Positions 1-12,461 are shown, numbered from the stretch's first letter. The stretch is DNA of 64,000 bases from Adiantum capillus-veneris (GCA_014529385.2 CM043947.1:116292087-116356086); one strand, 5' to 3'. Notes: generated from the sequence alone by a model not told the origin. Numbers and translations are program-made.

Positions 1-405
1 GAAAGTAGAGGTGACGATATAGGATAGCTCAAAACTCAGTCAATCATCATTTGGATTCAACAAAGTCCAGGGGCAAAAAAGTTAAAGGATCTATTAACAT
101 TATATGGAGCTCCTTTGCAAGTTGCTGAACTTCCACAACATTATGATGGAAATTTGTGCTTTGAGTTTCTTGCAACTCAGGATAAAACAAAACAAATGTC
201 AGGAATGGAACAATGCTTTGATGGTCACTTATGGACTCGCCCATCTGTTACAACCATGGTGATCGCATGCCCAGTTTGTCTAAGCCATTGTTTAGGGCAT
301 GCAATGCAGTTATTCAACATGTCCTCATTATATTAAAGAACAAGAATTTAATAGTAGAGATTTTCATCGATATTTGGAAAACAGGTCAAGAAGGACTACC
401 TTGCA
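1..405. other. Unassigned sequence at the window edge
   Basis: A plus-strand frame is open from about base 49 to a TAA near 336, with a Cys/His-rich stretch (CPVCLSHCLGHA). It runs in from outside the window or begins at the Met codon at 115. I recognise no family. It could be an exon or transposon fragment. Confidence 0.2.
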
Positions 406-783
406 ATGGAAGATAAAACAACAATAACTTGTCATTATTGTCAGAAGGTTGTTGCTTGTACCTGCAAAATCTATTATGTTTTTCCTAGAGATGGTACAAT
501 GTCGCGACGGACAATACATGGTGGTAAACATTGTCATAATGTCAAGGCAAAAACCTCCAGGGTTGTCATTTCAAGAGCTAGGAAGCTGGTAGGTGCAGTA
601 CTAAAAATTGAAAAGGGTGGCCCAAGAAAAATTCAAATGTTGGTGGCACAACAACTTATGCTTAACTCCTTGATTGGTGAGGAAGCTGAAGTTACATCCG
701 ATGGAAAATTCGACGATTTTTTGGAAGAAATGATGCCACTTATTCAAACCAAATGGTATGAGAAACTAAGTTTTGTTCCTTGA
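406..783 (+). CDS. Small unrecognised ORF with Cys pairs
   Basis: This is a 125-codon ORF starting at ATG 406. The N-terminus has paired cysteines (CHYC, CTC) and a later H-C-H cluster, which could bind a metal ion. The middle is basic, the last third acidic. There is no signal peptide and no clear membrane segment. Composition is less simple-repeat-like than the neighbouring DNA, which is the only reason to list it. No family is recognised. It could be a remnant of a DNA transposon, a pseudo-exon or chance. A CA/CT-rich microsatellite belt starts about 140 bp downstream. Confidence 0.2.
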   Translation: MEDKTTITCHYCQKVVACTCKIYYVFPRDGTMSRRTIHGGKHCHNVKAKTSRVVISRARKLVGAVLKIEKGGPRKIQMLVAQQLMLNSLIGEEAEVTSDGKFDDFLEEMMPLIQTKWYEKLSFVP

Positions 784-925
784 ACTTGTTAATGTTTTAA
801 CTATTATTGATTTAACTTTCTTGGGATGCATCATGTAGGTTTTCTTCCTTTTTTTCAAAGGAGAGGAAGAGTCAAGGTGTTGTTATTGGGGATGGATATG
901 ATAGTATTTTATTGCTTCTCTTATA

Positions 926-1435
926 TACACACACACACACACACACACACCCCACCTCTCTCACCCCCCACCCCTAAAAACTCTTTTACCCCATCTCGCT
1001 ACCGCCCTCTTTGCCTCTCTCTCCCCTCATCAAGCTCGCAGGCGAAGCCCCAAGAGCATCTCTCTTCCCCTCTCTCTCAACACCCACATACACACACACA
1101 ACCCACCTCTCTCACCCCCCCTCCCCCCCCCCCCAACACTCATGCGCTTCCTCTCTCATTTCCCTCTCCCATCCTCTGTGTAGCCGCACGTAAACAACAT
1201 AAGAAAAAATTCTATGTATATGTATATATATATATATAATTCCCTATGCTATCGTTCACACACACATACACACACTCTTGCCGTCGACACCACACACCTA
1301 CACACACTTATACAACCCACTCTCACGCCATAAAAGCACACACAAATAATGATATACGCACTTACGAGCACACAGGCCTACACACACTCACTCATGCACA
1401 CAACAATACACGCACACATATACGCACACCAACTA
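926..1435. repeat. CA/CT-rich microsatellite belt
   Basis: A pure AC run (926-950) is followed by CT- and CA-rich stretches, a C-run near 1124-1134, an AT run near 1219-1236, and scattered CACACA tracts to about 1435. The Thr/His/Ser/Pro-rich ORFs that cross this belt are by-products of the repeats. Confidence 0.85.
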
Positions 1436-1883
1436 AAATTAAGAAAGTGAAGGAATCGACATCATCAACGAAGAAGAATAAGGCCAAGTCGTGCGCCACC
1501 AACACCGAAACAAGAAAAATTATGCCAGTGTCGGAGGCGCGCGACCCCGTCGGCCCTGAAAATGACGAACGTGTTACACCGATGCACTCATAAGGCCCGC
1601 CGTTTGCCGGCATTTGGTCTAGAATGCCCTCTTCAGTGAAGTCCGTAGGTTGTCATCATTTTCCCTTCCCAGTTTCAAACCAAATCTTGTAAAAAAGCCC
1701 CAATTGTAAATTATCACCTCTCTCTAGGTGATGGCCACAAAGGCCCACCTAGGAGTTCTCATTTTTTTAAATTCCCTTGGACAAAGCAAGGGTCAACCAT
1801 CTAAGGCCCACCGCCTTGATTTGTCTCCCTTGATTAAGGCCCTAACCTAATCAGCCTACCCTAAACCTAAAGCAACCAGCACT

Positions 1884-1890
1884 TATAAAA
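1884..1890 (+). promoter_or_regulatory. TATA-box-like motif
   Basis: TATAAAA lies in non-repetitive sequence about 230 bp upstream of the first long CT tract. It resembles the TATA box in the G1 LTR, so it may belong to an old LTR. No gene is seen directly downstream. Confidence 0.2.
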
Positions 1891-2118
1891 AGGCATTGAG
1901 AGGTCACTATCAGGGGGGGGGGTGGAACTTGGTAGCATCTTGATGGGAGGGTTTGGCAACACCTACATCAAGAGAGAGGGGATTTAGTGTAGAATTTTGG
2001 GAATCAACACTATGTGAAGAAGCCATGTCTACCCCTTGACTCCAATGGTCGCCAGACACATACTCGCTCTAGCAGAAATCTCCGTGTCTATCAGCTACCT
2101 CTAGAGAGCGTACTATTA

Positions 2119-2120
<2 letters not shown>

Positions 2121-2182
<62 letters not shown>
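2121..2182. repeat. (CT)31 microsatellite
   Basis: A pure run of 31 CT units. Confidence 0.95.
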
Positions 2183-2186
<4 letters not shown>

Positions 2187-2276
2187 CCATGGTTTCCACC
2201 TCCCCGGAAACATGGTTGCTATAAATATTGTTTGAAAATTGTTTTTCCTCACACCTGAGGGCTTTCCACCACTTGC

Positions 2277-2472
<196 letters not shown>

Positions 2473-3950
2473 GAAAGTTTTATATTACTTTGAATCACCT
2501 TTTTCCGTGTCCTAGCCGCTCAAAGCTAGGTGGTGCCCCCTCTTCGCTTCACCGTGGCCAGCTTGGTGTGCATCGGCTCATGGCGTTTGAGGTCGTCAGG
2601 GTCCGTGTCGCACTTTGCGTACCAGATCACGGTGCCCACCATCACTATGAGCTCCAGCTCCTTCATATGCTTTCAAAGGAGGTCACACCCCGGGATATCT
2701 ACCGTGCGACCTTAAACTTGTTTTGTGCATATGGGGCTAGCCTATGCCACGTGGTGTTCTCATGTTCAATGCACTCTTAGGGGTCTTCAAATTCCATTAA
2801 ATATAACTCATTTGAAATCACTTTTTCCACCTTTTGAATGCCAGCCATATCTTGCTCTGTAGCCCAATGACCGGACCGCCAAGCCCAGTGAGAGGATCTC
2901 CTTGCGTGCTCTAAACCCCCTTGGCTTTTGTCACCATTTGTCTTTCTAGAGATGGCAAACTAGAGTCATCAAAAATGGAAGAAAACACCCGTGATTGGCC
3001 CTCGGGTAATTGCTCCAAACTTCATTGGACTGTAACTCGGCGCTCGAGGCTCAATATCACGTGCCGTCAATTTTTGCTTACTTCGCATGATGCATGCTAA
3101 CCTCTAGAATCCTTTCGAGGCTCAAGAAATTCTAGATGGCACATAATTGGCCCCCGAAAAAACTTCTAATGGCCATAACTTGCTATCCAGAGCTTTGATT
3201 TGCAATTCGAGAAGACATGCATGCTCCATAATTTGAGCTTTACAATTCTATTTGCTAACTTCTGTCGGGGCCACTATCCCCAGCTGCCCTGTTTGTCGGG
3301 GATCTGCCAAACCTTCTAAGTTTTAACTTCAATATCTTGAGCACCGGGGGTCTATTAGACAAGCCGTCTAGACCGGTTTCTAGAGCACATAGAAACTATA
3401 TTCTAGAGAACTGACTTGGCATTTTGGGCACCTTCATTTTCTATCCCATCTAGACCATCCTTTAGCCCTTTTGGCCCAAAAAGCCGCATCAAGGATACAT
3501 TCCCACTACCCTTTGGCTGCCCTGAACCTTGATACCTACCCTACCCTTCTACACTACACGTGCCTGCACCCTTTGCTTGGCATTGACCAGTTTCCAGCTT
3601 GGACCAACTTTGGCCGCAAGAGAGTCCTATGGGGAAAAATGGACTGCTAGTGTGAACCTAAAATATTTGGTTAGACCGGTGTCTTATTTATTATGCTTCT
3701 CTTTCTCCTTCCATTAAAATTTTACCCTTTTTCTATTACTTTCTCTCTTCCTTTTATCTTTCCATAACCCCCATGGATGGGAAACAAACTCACCCGCATC
3801 TATATGTGGTACTCAATGTGGTAAAGGCTAAGTGGTAACTCCAAAAGAAGGTGGAACGTACACCATCGGGGCACTTTGCATAGAATTGAAACAAGCCTCT
3901 CTTTTGTATCTCTTAGCTTCAAAGGTAAGTCTGGATTGGGTTGCTAGTAT
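2473..3950. other. Non-genic stretch
   Basis: Only short ORFs without recognisable motifs are present. The base composition is ordinary and I see no LTR boundary or terminal inverted repeats. It may contain the eroded 3' end of the minus-strand gag element to its right. Confidence 0.4.
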
Positions 3951-3959
3951 GGTGGCTAC

Positions 3960-5008
3960 AAAGGCCTCCCCCATGAAATTTGCTCATGCATATGCATGCT
4001 CAATTGTCATTGGATCTGACAAACTCACATGGAGTTGGATATCCCTCAAAATACCCTTAAGAAAACATTCCACTAAAATTATTCCATCAAAACAATAGGG
4101 GTCACAATGCTTCCACTTGAAAGCTTGAAAACAATGAGCATACTCATTAATTGACTCTCTCCCCTTGGAAGAAGTCTAACACGTTCCCAAAGGCTAAATA
4201 AAAGGGAAAAATAGGAGAAAATATAGCAACAAAAGTTTGACCCAATCCATCCCAAGTTTGCATCAAATGTGGAGATTGTTGCAGCATACTGTGTATACCA
4301 TTGCATAGTTGCACCAATTAAAAAGGTAGGAAAGAACCGCATGAGGTCTTTAGGCTTGTCATAACCCTCAAACCAACAAGCTTGAACAAATTTCAATAAA
4401 CGAGAATTAGACGCATCAGCTCCAACTCCATCATAGGGTGTCAACTAGACAATACATTGATCAATAGGTCTCTCCCTAGCTTGGACAACAATAGGTGGAG
4501 GATCAAGCTACTCTCTCTTAAGAAAATTTTCAATGGTAACCATATCGTCATTAGAAACATCAAAAGAACTAGAACTAGAAACATCAATAACATCCTCAAT
4601 AAGAACATCATCTTCATAGACATGAGCATCAACCAATGGCTTAACTCCTGGTACAAATGCCAGCCTTTCTAAAGGTTGCTTCTAATCATCCATATGGTCA
4701 AAAGAAGCGGTAAGACCCACTCCATACTGCACCTCCTGAACAAGGGTGCGAGGGTGAGCAAGAACAAGAGGTAGGTCAACATTATCCTCCTCAAGCAGAT
4801 ATTGGTTACAAGTGGCATAATCAACTAAATTGGCAAAAAATCCATCCCAAACACTCTCTTCAAAAGTTTCACTCTCACTACACTGTTTGCCCAAAGCAAT
4901 AATCTCAAGGAAAACGCCTTCATATTCAATAACTTCATCACTCAAATGGGCTAAAAACTCATAAAGGCTCACCAACATCATCATCAACGCTCCAGGTCTG
5001 GGTAGCAA
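3960..5008 (-). pseudogene. Decayed Ty3/gypsy-type gag fragment
   Basis: Read on the minus strand, an acidic N-terminal part (5008-4682) runs through frame changes into a segment at 4444-4260. That segment has the retrotransposon gag pattern: a charged DLMRFFPTFLIGATMQWY motif, that is hydrophobic-FP-x-F-L-x-G-A-x2-W-Y. A frameshift follows soon after the motif, and the rest is scrambled by stops. No zinc knuckle, protease or polymerase is seen next to it. E1 inserted about 480 bp to the right, so any upstream part of this element may continue beyond 16710. The family call rests on the one gag motif. Confidence 0.5.
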
Positions 5009-5487
5009 CAGACGTTAAGATAACCCTCTTTTTGGAATCTGCCCGCCTAGATATGCAAGCTTTCCAAATGGCTACCAGGAAAAAAACCAGCCTAAAAGTC
5101 AGGTACATCCAAAAAGCAAAAACTAGCTCCATCTCTGGGAATCGCAGGTACTTTTCCCAAGAAAAGATGTTAGAAGATGTGTCCCATCGAGCATGCCACT
5201 GATGTATATTTTTCTAGGCCTAGGCCATGGAGCATACCCATACAAGAAACACCAAGCAAAGACTAAAGATGCACAAACTCCCAAACCCAAGCCCACCAAC
5301 AAGGAAATATGGCTAGAAAGTGCTACATAAAACCACTGCCAAGGAATGTGCAATGAAGTCTCAGTGTGAGATCTCACCAATGACTATCCGTAAAGACGAT
5401 CACTTCACCGTTCAATAAAAACAGAGAAAGAAAAATATATTTTGTCTTTATTTCAAAAGAGAGAGATAGATGAGAAGAGCACAAAAC
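5009..5487. other. Non-genic flank of E1
   Basis: No supported gene. It was contiguous with sequence now at 16711 onward before E1 inserted, as shown by the ACTAT duplication on both sides. Confidence 0.5.
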
Positions 5488-5492
5488 ACTAT

Positions 5493-6437
5493 TGTTGCGA
5501 GAGTGAATCACACCACCCATAAAATGCATGTAACACAACCTAGATCAACATAATGTCAATTGAGGACACAGATGACACGATAGGCACATGGAGGAAATAT
5601 ATTTAGCTTCTCAATTTGAGACCATCCTACACATACAACACTCTGGAAGGCCAACTAAACCACAACCTAGAATCTCACTATTCTCAACTACACCACTTAA
5701 CCCATATACACACAAACGGAAGGAAACTCACTAAATCATGCCAAAATTGTATGAAACTTAAGGAACACCATCCCCTCACTAGGATACATTTGTCCCTAAG
5801 CCTCTACACTCAAAACCCTAGCTCTAAACGCATCTACGAAAAATGTGTATAAAGACAGAGCCGAATTTTGGAAGTGCCCAAACCTAAAATCTATGAGTAC
5901 CTATGTGTAGCTTATGTTGCCACAATTCTAACAACTACTTCCACACAAAACAACAGACATCGTTTGATATACTTATGACCGCAAATAGATCATAGATGCG
6001 CGAGCGAGTTCGCTCTGTTCCGCGAGGAATTCTTGGCATCGTCGCGTAGCTCTTGCCTCCGCTAGTGTGATGGTGCAGTCAGATCTACAATGTGATGAAC
6101 AAGCGGGGAGTCGCGTCAGGATGAAGCTCACACCCTCTCTCTTCCTCTCTCACACACAGTCGACGGCAGCGTACAACTATGATTATGAAAAAAGTTTTCT
6201 ACAAAAGTGACCTAGGTACCTTATATACTAAGGCTACCTTAGGTTAACCAAAAATAGAGTTTGAGGGGTCAAATGGCTTGGTATTTACAATTTGGAAGTG
6301 CCATTGCATCTCGGGTTCTGCAACAAGACTATTAATTATTACAAATGATGTTTATAACCATATTGCTTAGCATTCCATAACTCTCTGAGAATAAGTCTTT
6401 GTTGAGTTATGGCGTGTTGTTGAACCAGCCGTCAACA
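5493..6437 (-). repeat. E1 3' LTR
   Basis: This 945-bp repeat begins TGTTG and ends CAACA, matching 15761-16705 along its whole length. It is the 3' LTR because the polypurine tract borders its right edge. Confidence 0.9.
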
Positions 6438-6452
6438 CTCCCCCCCTCTGCG
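6438..6452 (-). other. E1 polypurine tract
   Basis: The plus strand reads CTCCCCCCCTCTGCG immediately inside the 3' LTR, so the minus strand is purine-rich. This is the usual plus-strand DNA primer site of an LTR element and it fixes the orientation. Confidence 0.75.
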
Positions 6453-8029
6453 TTCATGTCATCCTAGTTGCTGATTTTGGTGCAATCTTTGTGATCACTT
6501 TGCTGATGTAAAGAAAGTATATGCTATAGCCTTTGCTCGTCGTGTTCATTCAATCCGACGTACATGTAATCTTCACATGATTTAGGAAAATCATAGTTGA
6601 TGACAAAATTCTGTCAATTTTATGTCTTTCTCATTTTCAAAAACAACTTCTAAAATCTTCAACTTCTTTAGGCTAGTGCAAATCTGTCTGCCAGGTCAAA
6701 TCTGGGAGATAATTTATTTAATTTCAGGTTCAAAACCCATGTCCATCATTTGATTTGCCTCATCAAGGACAAGAAATGTTGGTTTGTCAACCACTTGTGT
6801 TTGCTCTTCTTTGTTGGTGACTCCTTTGTTCCTGTATCAAGGTTATCAAAGTCGCATTCGCCAATGTTAGCTTATGTGTGCTTTGTAAATCATTACACTA
6901 CTTCCATTCACATGACTTAATTAAAGCCCGACAAACTCGAGTTAATTCCCCAAGTTAGTCACTTGCTTCAAAAGGGCTTATCCGACATCATTCGTGATAG
7001 ATGACCATCAATGAGCTATCATGGTCCATTTGTCCCCAAGATTCATATACATGATGTAGAGGATATGTAGATGGCTATCATGGCTTCATATGTGAAAATT
7101 TTTCTTTTTTGGCTAGCTAGGGGTTATACTTTTTATTTATAATAAACCCTTAGCTTGTACTCTCTATTTGTAGCCTCCTGACAAAGTTTGGCTTGATTTG
7201 GACTTGTATTTGGATTTATAAGCTAACTATTTAATTTTTACTCTCAAGAATGACTGATGGGCATCTCTAGCAACTTTTGGCTACCAAACATATGTAGGCA
7301 TCTATCATGATAGATGATTGAACTATCATTTCTGCCCCTTTTGTTCTTGTCAGTATTGTTAGTCCCTTTTGTTTTTAGGCTTCATTAAGTCACATACAAG
7401 ATAGAAGATTAACAGTATAAAGATCTACTCCTTGTATATGGCTTTGTCGTTGCATGAAGTGTCTGATGGCAACTTTACACTTGATGGGTGCTTTTGTTTA
7501 GTCAATCACCAACTTTATTTGTCCTTGTAGGCCACCTCGGATTTTTATGACCATTCTCAATCATTTTTGGCCTCATGTTGTTGTTGAAGACTGATCAACA
7601 TTCTTTTCTTACCTCTGACATTATACATTGTGTGTATGTCTTTTGAGACATGCTTCGTGAACTATCGTCATTTTCGTGTACATGTTTCTCTTTGTACTTC
7701 TCGACATCTCTTTAGTCTTTTTTTCATCCGGATTATGGAAATTTTTGTATTTTTCTCAAGAAAACCTCAAAAAACGACTAAATAAAAAAAAATCAACTCA
7801 ACTCAAAAAGCAAAATCAAGTTATTAGAAATCTAAATTCTATGTACACTGTACACGTGTCCCTAGGGGCTCATAAATGTCTTTTTTCCCCATACGCCTCT
7901 TGTAACTCTACTATGAGGACATATACTTTGAATTTTGTTAAAAAATGTCACAATCAAACACAAAAATGTCACAATCAAACACAAAAAATCAATACAACTC
8001 AAAAAACATTGCCCTCTACTATTCATAAT
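6453..8029. other. E1 3' untranslated region, no gene seen
   Basis: AT-rich internal sequence with stops in every frame. A 20-bp unit (AATGTCACAATCAAACACAA) occurs twice near 7945-7985. No reverse transcriptase, RNase H or integrase core is visible on either strand. Confidence 0.5.
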
Positions 8030-8500
8030 ATTAGGTCCGCATTTAGAATGCCTCCCCCCCTCAGGACTATCTGGAGTCCTCCTTGACTATAAGGTATCAC
8101 CAAGGGTATGTATTGTGCTTGGGCAATCAAACATTGTGCCTATGCAATCCTTGTAATGTAGCCGTATTAGGCATACACAGTCAATGCATGGAAAAGATTT
8201 ATGAGGTGCAAGATGTGGGTATAAGCAATTTTCTTATTGGCATTTGCTGGCGAAGCTTTCTATTCTAATCAATGTGATGTTCTTTGAAGCTCATGTGTTG
8301 TTCGCTCGAGTGAAGGTTGTAGAGATGGATAATTTTACTGCTCCACTTAGAGATACATCTTCAATGATAAATGGTCCGTTTCCCTTTTTCTTAAACTTGG
8401 GAATCTCGTATTTTTCATTGTTCCTCAGTGTGGGCTCTCTTCTAATTGTATTGTAATCGTAGAAAGAATTGAAAGAATGCAAGCAGCGGTCCAAGGACAT
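8030..8500 (-). pseudogene. E1 possible integrase C-terminal remnant
   Basis: On the minus strand, 8500-8291 encodes a basic stretch followed by GNGPFIIEDVSLSGAVKL. This resembles the GPY/F module at the C-terminus of Ty3/gypsy integrases, where a K/R-W-x-GPF/Y segment is followed by hydrophobic residues and G-A-x-x-L. The Trp normally before GPF is replaced (KGNGPF). A further readable fragment (TLGDT, RRTPDSP) lies at about 8030-8130 beyond stops. The zinc-binding and DDE parts are absent. If right, the polymerase region upstream was deleted. The motif is short and the call is tentative. Confidence 0.35.
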
Positions 8501-8512
8501 TAGTTTTACTGG

Positions 8513-9320
8513 TTACCTTTGGGACCCACTTCTTTGTGATTAGTGGTTGTTTCAATGATGTTGCTCATATGGGAACCCATACTTGTCCCTGCTTCATTTG
8601 TGTTTGAAGAGACTTCTTTGGGATCTACCTTCTTTGTGTGAGTCTTCAGCGGTCTTTGCTTCAACTCTTGTACTCTTGGTTAAGGACAAGATTCAGACTT
8701 TTGGAGTTGATGCTTTATTTGTTTTGGAATAAAAATAAACTCATGACATCTCTGTGCTTGAATCAACTTCTTTGGAATCCAAATCCAATTTGCAAAAGCT
8801 TGCTACTTTGTGTTTTTCCTAGTTGCTCTTGCAAGCTTTGACTGTTTTCTTGCCAGCATTGGATCTTGTGATCTGTCACCAAGGATGTTTTTCTTCTTGA
8901 TCCACAGTTGCTTAAGGTCAATCTGGCTCTTTGGTATCCAGATTTGTCAAACTTTTTGGTTCTAACTCATTCTTTTCTTTTGGCCTTCTTTGGTTGTTAT
9001 GGAAGCTGCAAGTGATGGTGATGACCTGAGTTTCTGGTAAGGAATGTCAAAAGAATCATCATTGTCACTGCTATCCTCAACAAGATTGCATTCTACCACT
9101 CTCCCTTTGCGGTTTGAGTGGTTATGAAAAGTTATTTTTTTTTTTCTCTTGGATTGTTGTTGTTGGGATGAGTTTGGTATCCACTTCATTAGAGTATTGG
9201 TAGCTCGTTGACATGGTTATGTTATTCATGGTTGAGTCTTTTCTTCATGTATGGGAGTCACGTATGAGGGTGCTTTTTGCAGTTGCGTTTCCACCAAGGA
9301 TTTTGGAATCCACTTTTGAT
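8513..9320 (-). pseudogene. E1 WIPK-repeat region
   Basis: On the minus strand a short motif W-I/V-P-K/N recurs near 9300-9320 (KWIPKS), 9176-9190 (KWIPNS), 8928-8947 (WIPKSQ), 8770-8784 (WIPKKL) and 8513-8530 (KWVPKV). A possible degenerate copy (KVDPKE) lies near 8620. The copies are 110-250 bp apart, embedded in Lys/Gln/Ser-rich sequence and split over frames by small indels. Recovery of the same motif in several frames suggests a once-continuous coding region with an internal peptide repeat. It lies between the protease region and the possible integrase tail. Its function is unknown. Confidence 0.4.
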
Positions 9321-10456
9321 TCATTTTATACTTGTAGTGATGACATTGTTTCCTGGGTCTTTGATACAGACAATCATAAAACTGTGCATTAGTTAAAGTT
9401 TCATGCTTATCACTTGTTGGTTTGTCCTGATTTTTGTTGTTTGCATCTTCTTGAAGCTCCAAGTGTTCTACAGAGTCGTAGTACTCATCTTCTTCTTCGT
9501 CTTTGTTTTCCTGGATCACACTCAGTGCAAAGTAAGGAACGATATCATAGCCATTTTCATCACAAAACTTCCTTGTTGTATTGTCTTGAATAGCACAGAC
9601 ATCTAGAGTAGCCAAGATGTGTTCCCATTCAAGTGGCTCTAATTCTTCCTCAGGAAAAGGTTATGGGATGTAATTCGTATCATCAATTTCCCTTTCTAGG
9701 ATGCCTTCCTCTTGCTTTAAACTTCCACATTGTGAATCTCCACACATCCATAGTCGTTTAGTATTACCCAACCATGCCGGAAGTTTTGATCCTGCTACAG
9801 TAGCTGAATCAAACTCCTCCATAAGTGTTCTCATCACATCCATGTAGCTATGGTCTTTCAAGTTTATCTTTGTTGTGATTCCATATCTCTCAAGTAGATA
9901 TGATCATATCCACAGTCTTGGACCATTTTCGGTTGTCTCATGAATGATGTTCCTAGAATAATATCATAGTTGTTCTTCTTGCCAAAGTCAACAATCGCAA
10001 AGGTTTTCTCATATTCAACTCCACAAGAAGTAATAACTGCTTTTTCTGACAATCCTATGGGCCTTTCCGTGTGTTCGTCTCTACAAGCTGCAGTTTCATC
10101 CTTGTAGCCCTCACTACTGGTTTTCCCCATGTTTTCTAGACCTCTTTTGTTGCGATGGAAACACCGGCTTCGTTGTCAAGGATTGCCATGGTTTTTACAC
10201 CTTGAAATTCCACAGGAAGAGTGGTGTTCCCATCTTCTCCCTCATAGTACTCACCTACCTTGTTTAACAACATTGGCCTAGTGTTTAGTTGAGGCATTCC
10301 AAGCTCTTTGATCCCTTCCTTGATTTGAGTCATTGGTTTTTTAACACCAAATTTCTCTAGGCATTTTCCCACAGTAGCCCGCATGTTTGTTCGTATTCTA
10401 AGAAACTTGATTAGCGTCATTGTAGAGGTGACTGGTGTCGACAAAATGTCTATCAA
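9226..10456 (-). pseudogene. E1 retropepsin-like protease, broken
   Basis: The minus strand reads a protease-like domain starting near 10270: VEFQGVKTMAILDNEAGVSI, in which the usual D-S/T-G-A active site is D-N-E-A-G. The partner motif of retropepsins follows at about 9950 as YDIILGTSFMRQ (family pattern ILG-x-x-F/W). A stop near 10136 and a frame change split the two halves. Downstream come WLGN, ATLDVCA and an acidic Asp/Glu-rich tail (to 9226). The presumed role was cleavage of the element's polyprotein. The altered active site makes this copy inactive. Confidence 0.55.
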
Positions 10457-11134
10457 CCATTTTGAATCGATGACCTTGTTGGGAGATAGTCTTTGTGATG
10501 GGACTGCAACAACATCTGACTTGGCCTCGTACTTTCCCGTATAGGATGGTAGTGTTTTTAATCAATGGGGTTGATTGTCACTAGACTGTACAGATCCTTT
10601 GTCTCCCCAATACAATTCCACTTCTAGATTCATTTGAGATCCAGCCTCAAATTCCTCTATTGGTGGAAGAGACACTTCTCTTCCATCACCCGTTTTGGTT
10701 TACTCGTCTACTTATCTCACTCGCTTCATTGGCTTCTCTGACTTGTTTACACAATTCGTCAAGACCAACTATTGCTTTATAGCTCTGTTAGGTATAGCTA
10801 TTTGAATTCCCTCGGAAGAATTATCCATAATATTCAACACTATCCTCAATTCTAATATGGGATCTTTGAGCTTTCGTTCGTGCTCATGATTGAAATCTGG
10901 CTCTTTTTTTTCTTGATTTGGTGGGATTTCTCGTGTAGGTGGGACAAGGATCACACCCTCAGGTTTTCCAACTTGTGGTTCTAGTAAATCTTGGGTTGTT
11001 TAATCATTTTCTTGCACATTTCAAGCTTGTCCTTTTCTAGTTCTGCATATGGATATGTCATCCACATTTTTTCTTGGGTCTGGTTGTTTTTGAGCCGTGT
11101 TTCACAGGATTTTAGAAGGGCTCCTAATGGCTCA
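10457..11134 (-). pseudogene. E1 region between gag and protease, downstream of P1
   Basis: A minus-strand charged, probably helical segment (11134-10981, containing KSCETRLKNNQTQEKMW) continues the coding sequence interrupted by P1. A Pro/Glu-rich fragment follows (10954-10769). Stops split it. No enzyme motif is seen. Confidence 0.35.
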
Positions 11135-12461
11135 TTAACACTAGGTTGGTAATGGGACACTTTTATGTCCTGTGAAGTGACCATTTTCCTTGAATTATGT
11201 CAAGAGTTTCAAAATGGATTTTGAGGTGCTACCTATCTAGAAAGTTGTCTCATGAGCTGAAAAAAACTCGACATTTTTTTGGAATATCAATTCCATCTTT
11301 AACATTGTCCTTGCACAACATTTCACAACCTAAACTGTGTGAAAAAACGGGTCCTGTTTTTGGTTTTTTTCAACTTTTTGCAACTATACCACTCTAGAAT
11401 TCATATTTGTGAGGTCTATAATGCTAGAGAACTATCTTTAGTAGTCCTCAACATGTCTTGATGCTTCTAGGGAGAAATAAATATTAAAGTTGTAAGCTAT
11501 GACCAAATTACAAAAATTGTCAAATCCTGTTTTTTAGCCAATTTTAGCTCTTCTATGATTTTTTTGGTGGATTTCATGATATCCAAATTCATTTTTGATT
11601 TTCTATGTCCCATATTGTAACATAAAGCTAACATTCCTTGAGTTTTGGGGCACCTATACCCTATTTTGCATAGTACACAACGATGGTTGATTTTTTCCAT
11701 TATGGAAGAAAACAAAACATTCTAGTATATCAAGTATAGCTTTTTTAATATTGTTAGTTTCTTGTGACAACTACATGGATTTTTTAGATAGTAACCAGAT
11801 CTAGTCATAAGGATCAAATTTGGCTAGATATTGAATAATTTCTATGGGATTCTACAACTCATAATGTTCAACCCAATTTTTTCATGTTTGTTGTATTTAA
11901 CACTTCATCTTTGTCCCCAAGATTCCCCTTGGTAAGAGATGTATTATTCTTTTGACATGCTCCATGGCTCCTTATGAATATAAAGGAAAATAGGGAACTA
12001 AGAAAACATGCATATATTATTTGTATTGAGCGTGGCTATAGAAACTTTGATAATAGGTTTGCAGAATGGTAAAAATTCAACTTTTTTGTACCTATTTATT
12101 TTGGCAAAACAAAAAATAGTGAGTGAGAAGCAATCATATGTTCTGATTACCAACCCATTGAAGTTAACTAGGGAATTTATCTCAAGTCCTACAAAAATCC
12201 CTAATCTTATTTTTATGCAACAAAACGTAAGAAATGACTGTTTTGATGAAAATTTACTGGTCCATCAACTTTGGAGGCTTGGTGTGACCAAAAGATGAGA
12301 AATTTTACAAGTTTCTTATTTTTTCCATGTTAGTAGGCCTTGAACTATAACCTCATGAAAGGATTTTACAAAATGAGTGGATCTACTATGATTTTGGAGG
12401 TTTTTTTCAAAACCCTGAAAGGACACTTTTATGTCCTCTTAGGTAACCAACCTAGTGTTAA
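11135..12461. mobile_element. P1: TTAA-flanked non-autonomous DNA transposon
   Basis: The element is 11139-12457 (1319 bp), flanked by TTAA at 11135-11138 and 12458-12461. Terminal inverted repeats start CACTAGGTTGGT and read the same from the other end. A hairpin-forming 16-mer, GGACACTTTTATGTCC, occurs just inside each end (11155-11170 and 12421-12436). The element interrupts a minus-strand E1 coding region. Its homologue P2 lies at 21411-22748 in reverse orientation, with similarity along the full length. No transposase is encoded. TTAA duplication is characteristic of piggyBac-type elements. A TA-duplicating Tc1/mariner relative with a T/A flank preference is an alternative. Confidence 0.75.

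Noticed and set aside
826-1593. ORFs rich in Thr, His, Pro and Ser
   Set aside because: They arise from CA/CT repeats and have no domain.
12008-12298. ORF in P1 whose peptide resembles the minus-strand ORF 21571-21801 in P2
   Set aside because: The elements are homologous as DNA. Differences fall at all codon positions and include one-base indels, so coding is not supported.
11139-12457. P1 as a CACTA (En/Spm) element because of the CACTA start
   Set aside because: CACTA elements make 3-bp duplications. Here the 3-bp flanks disagree (TAA and TTA) while the 4-bp TTAA matches in both copies.
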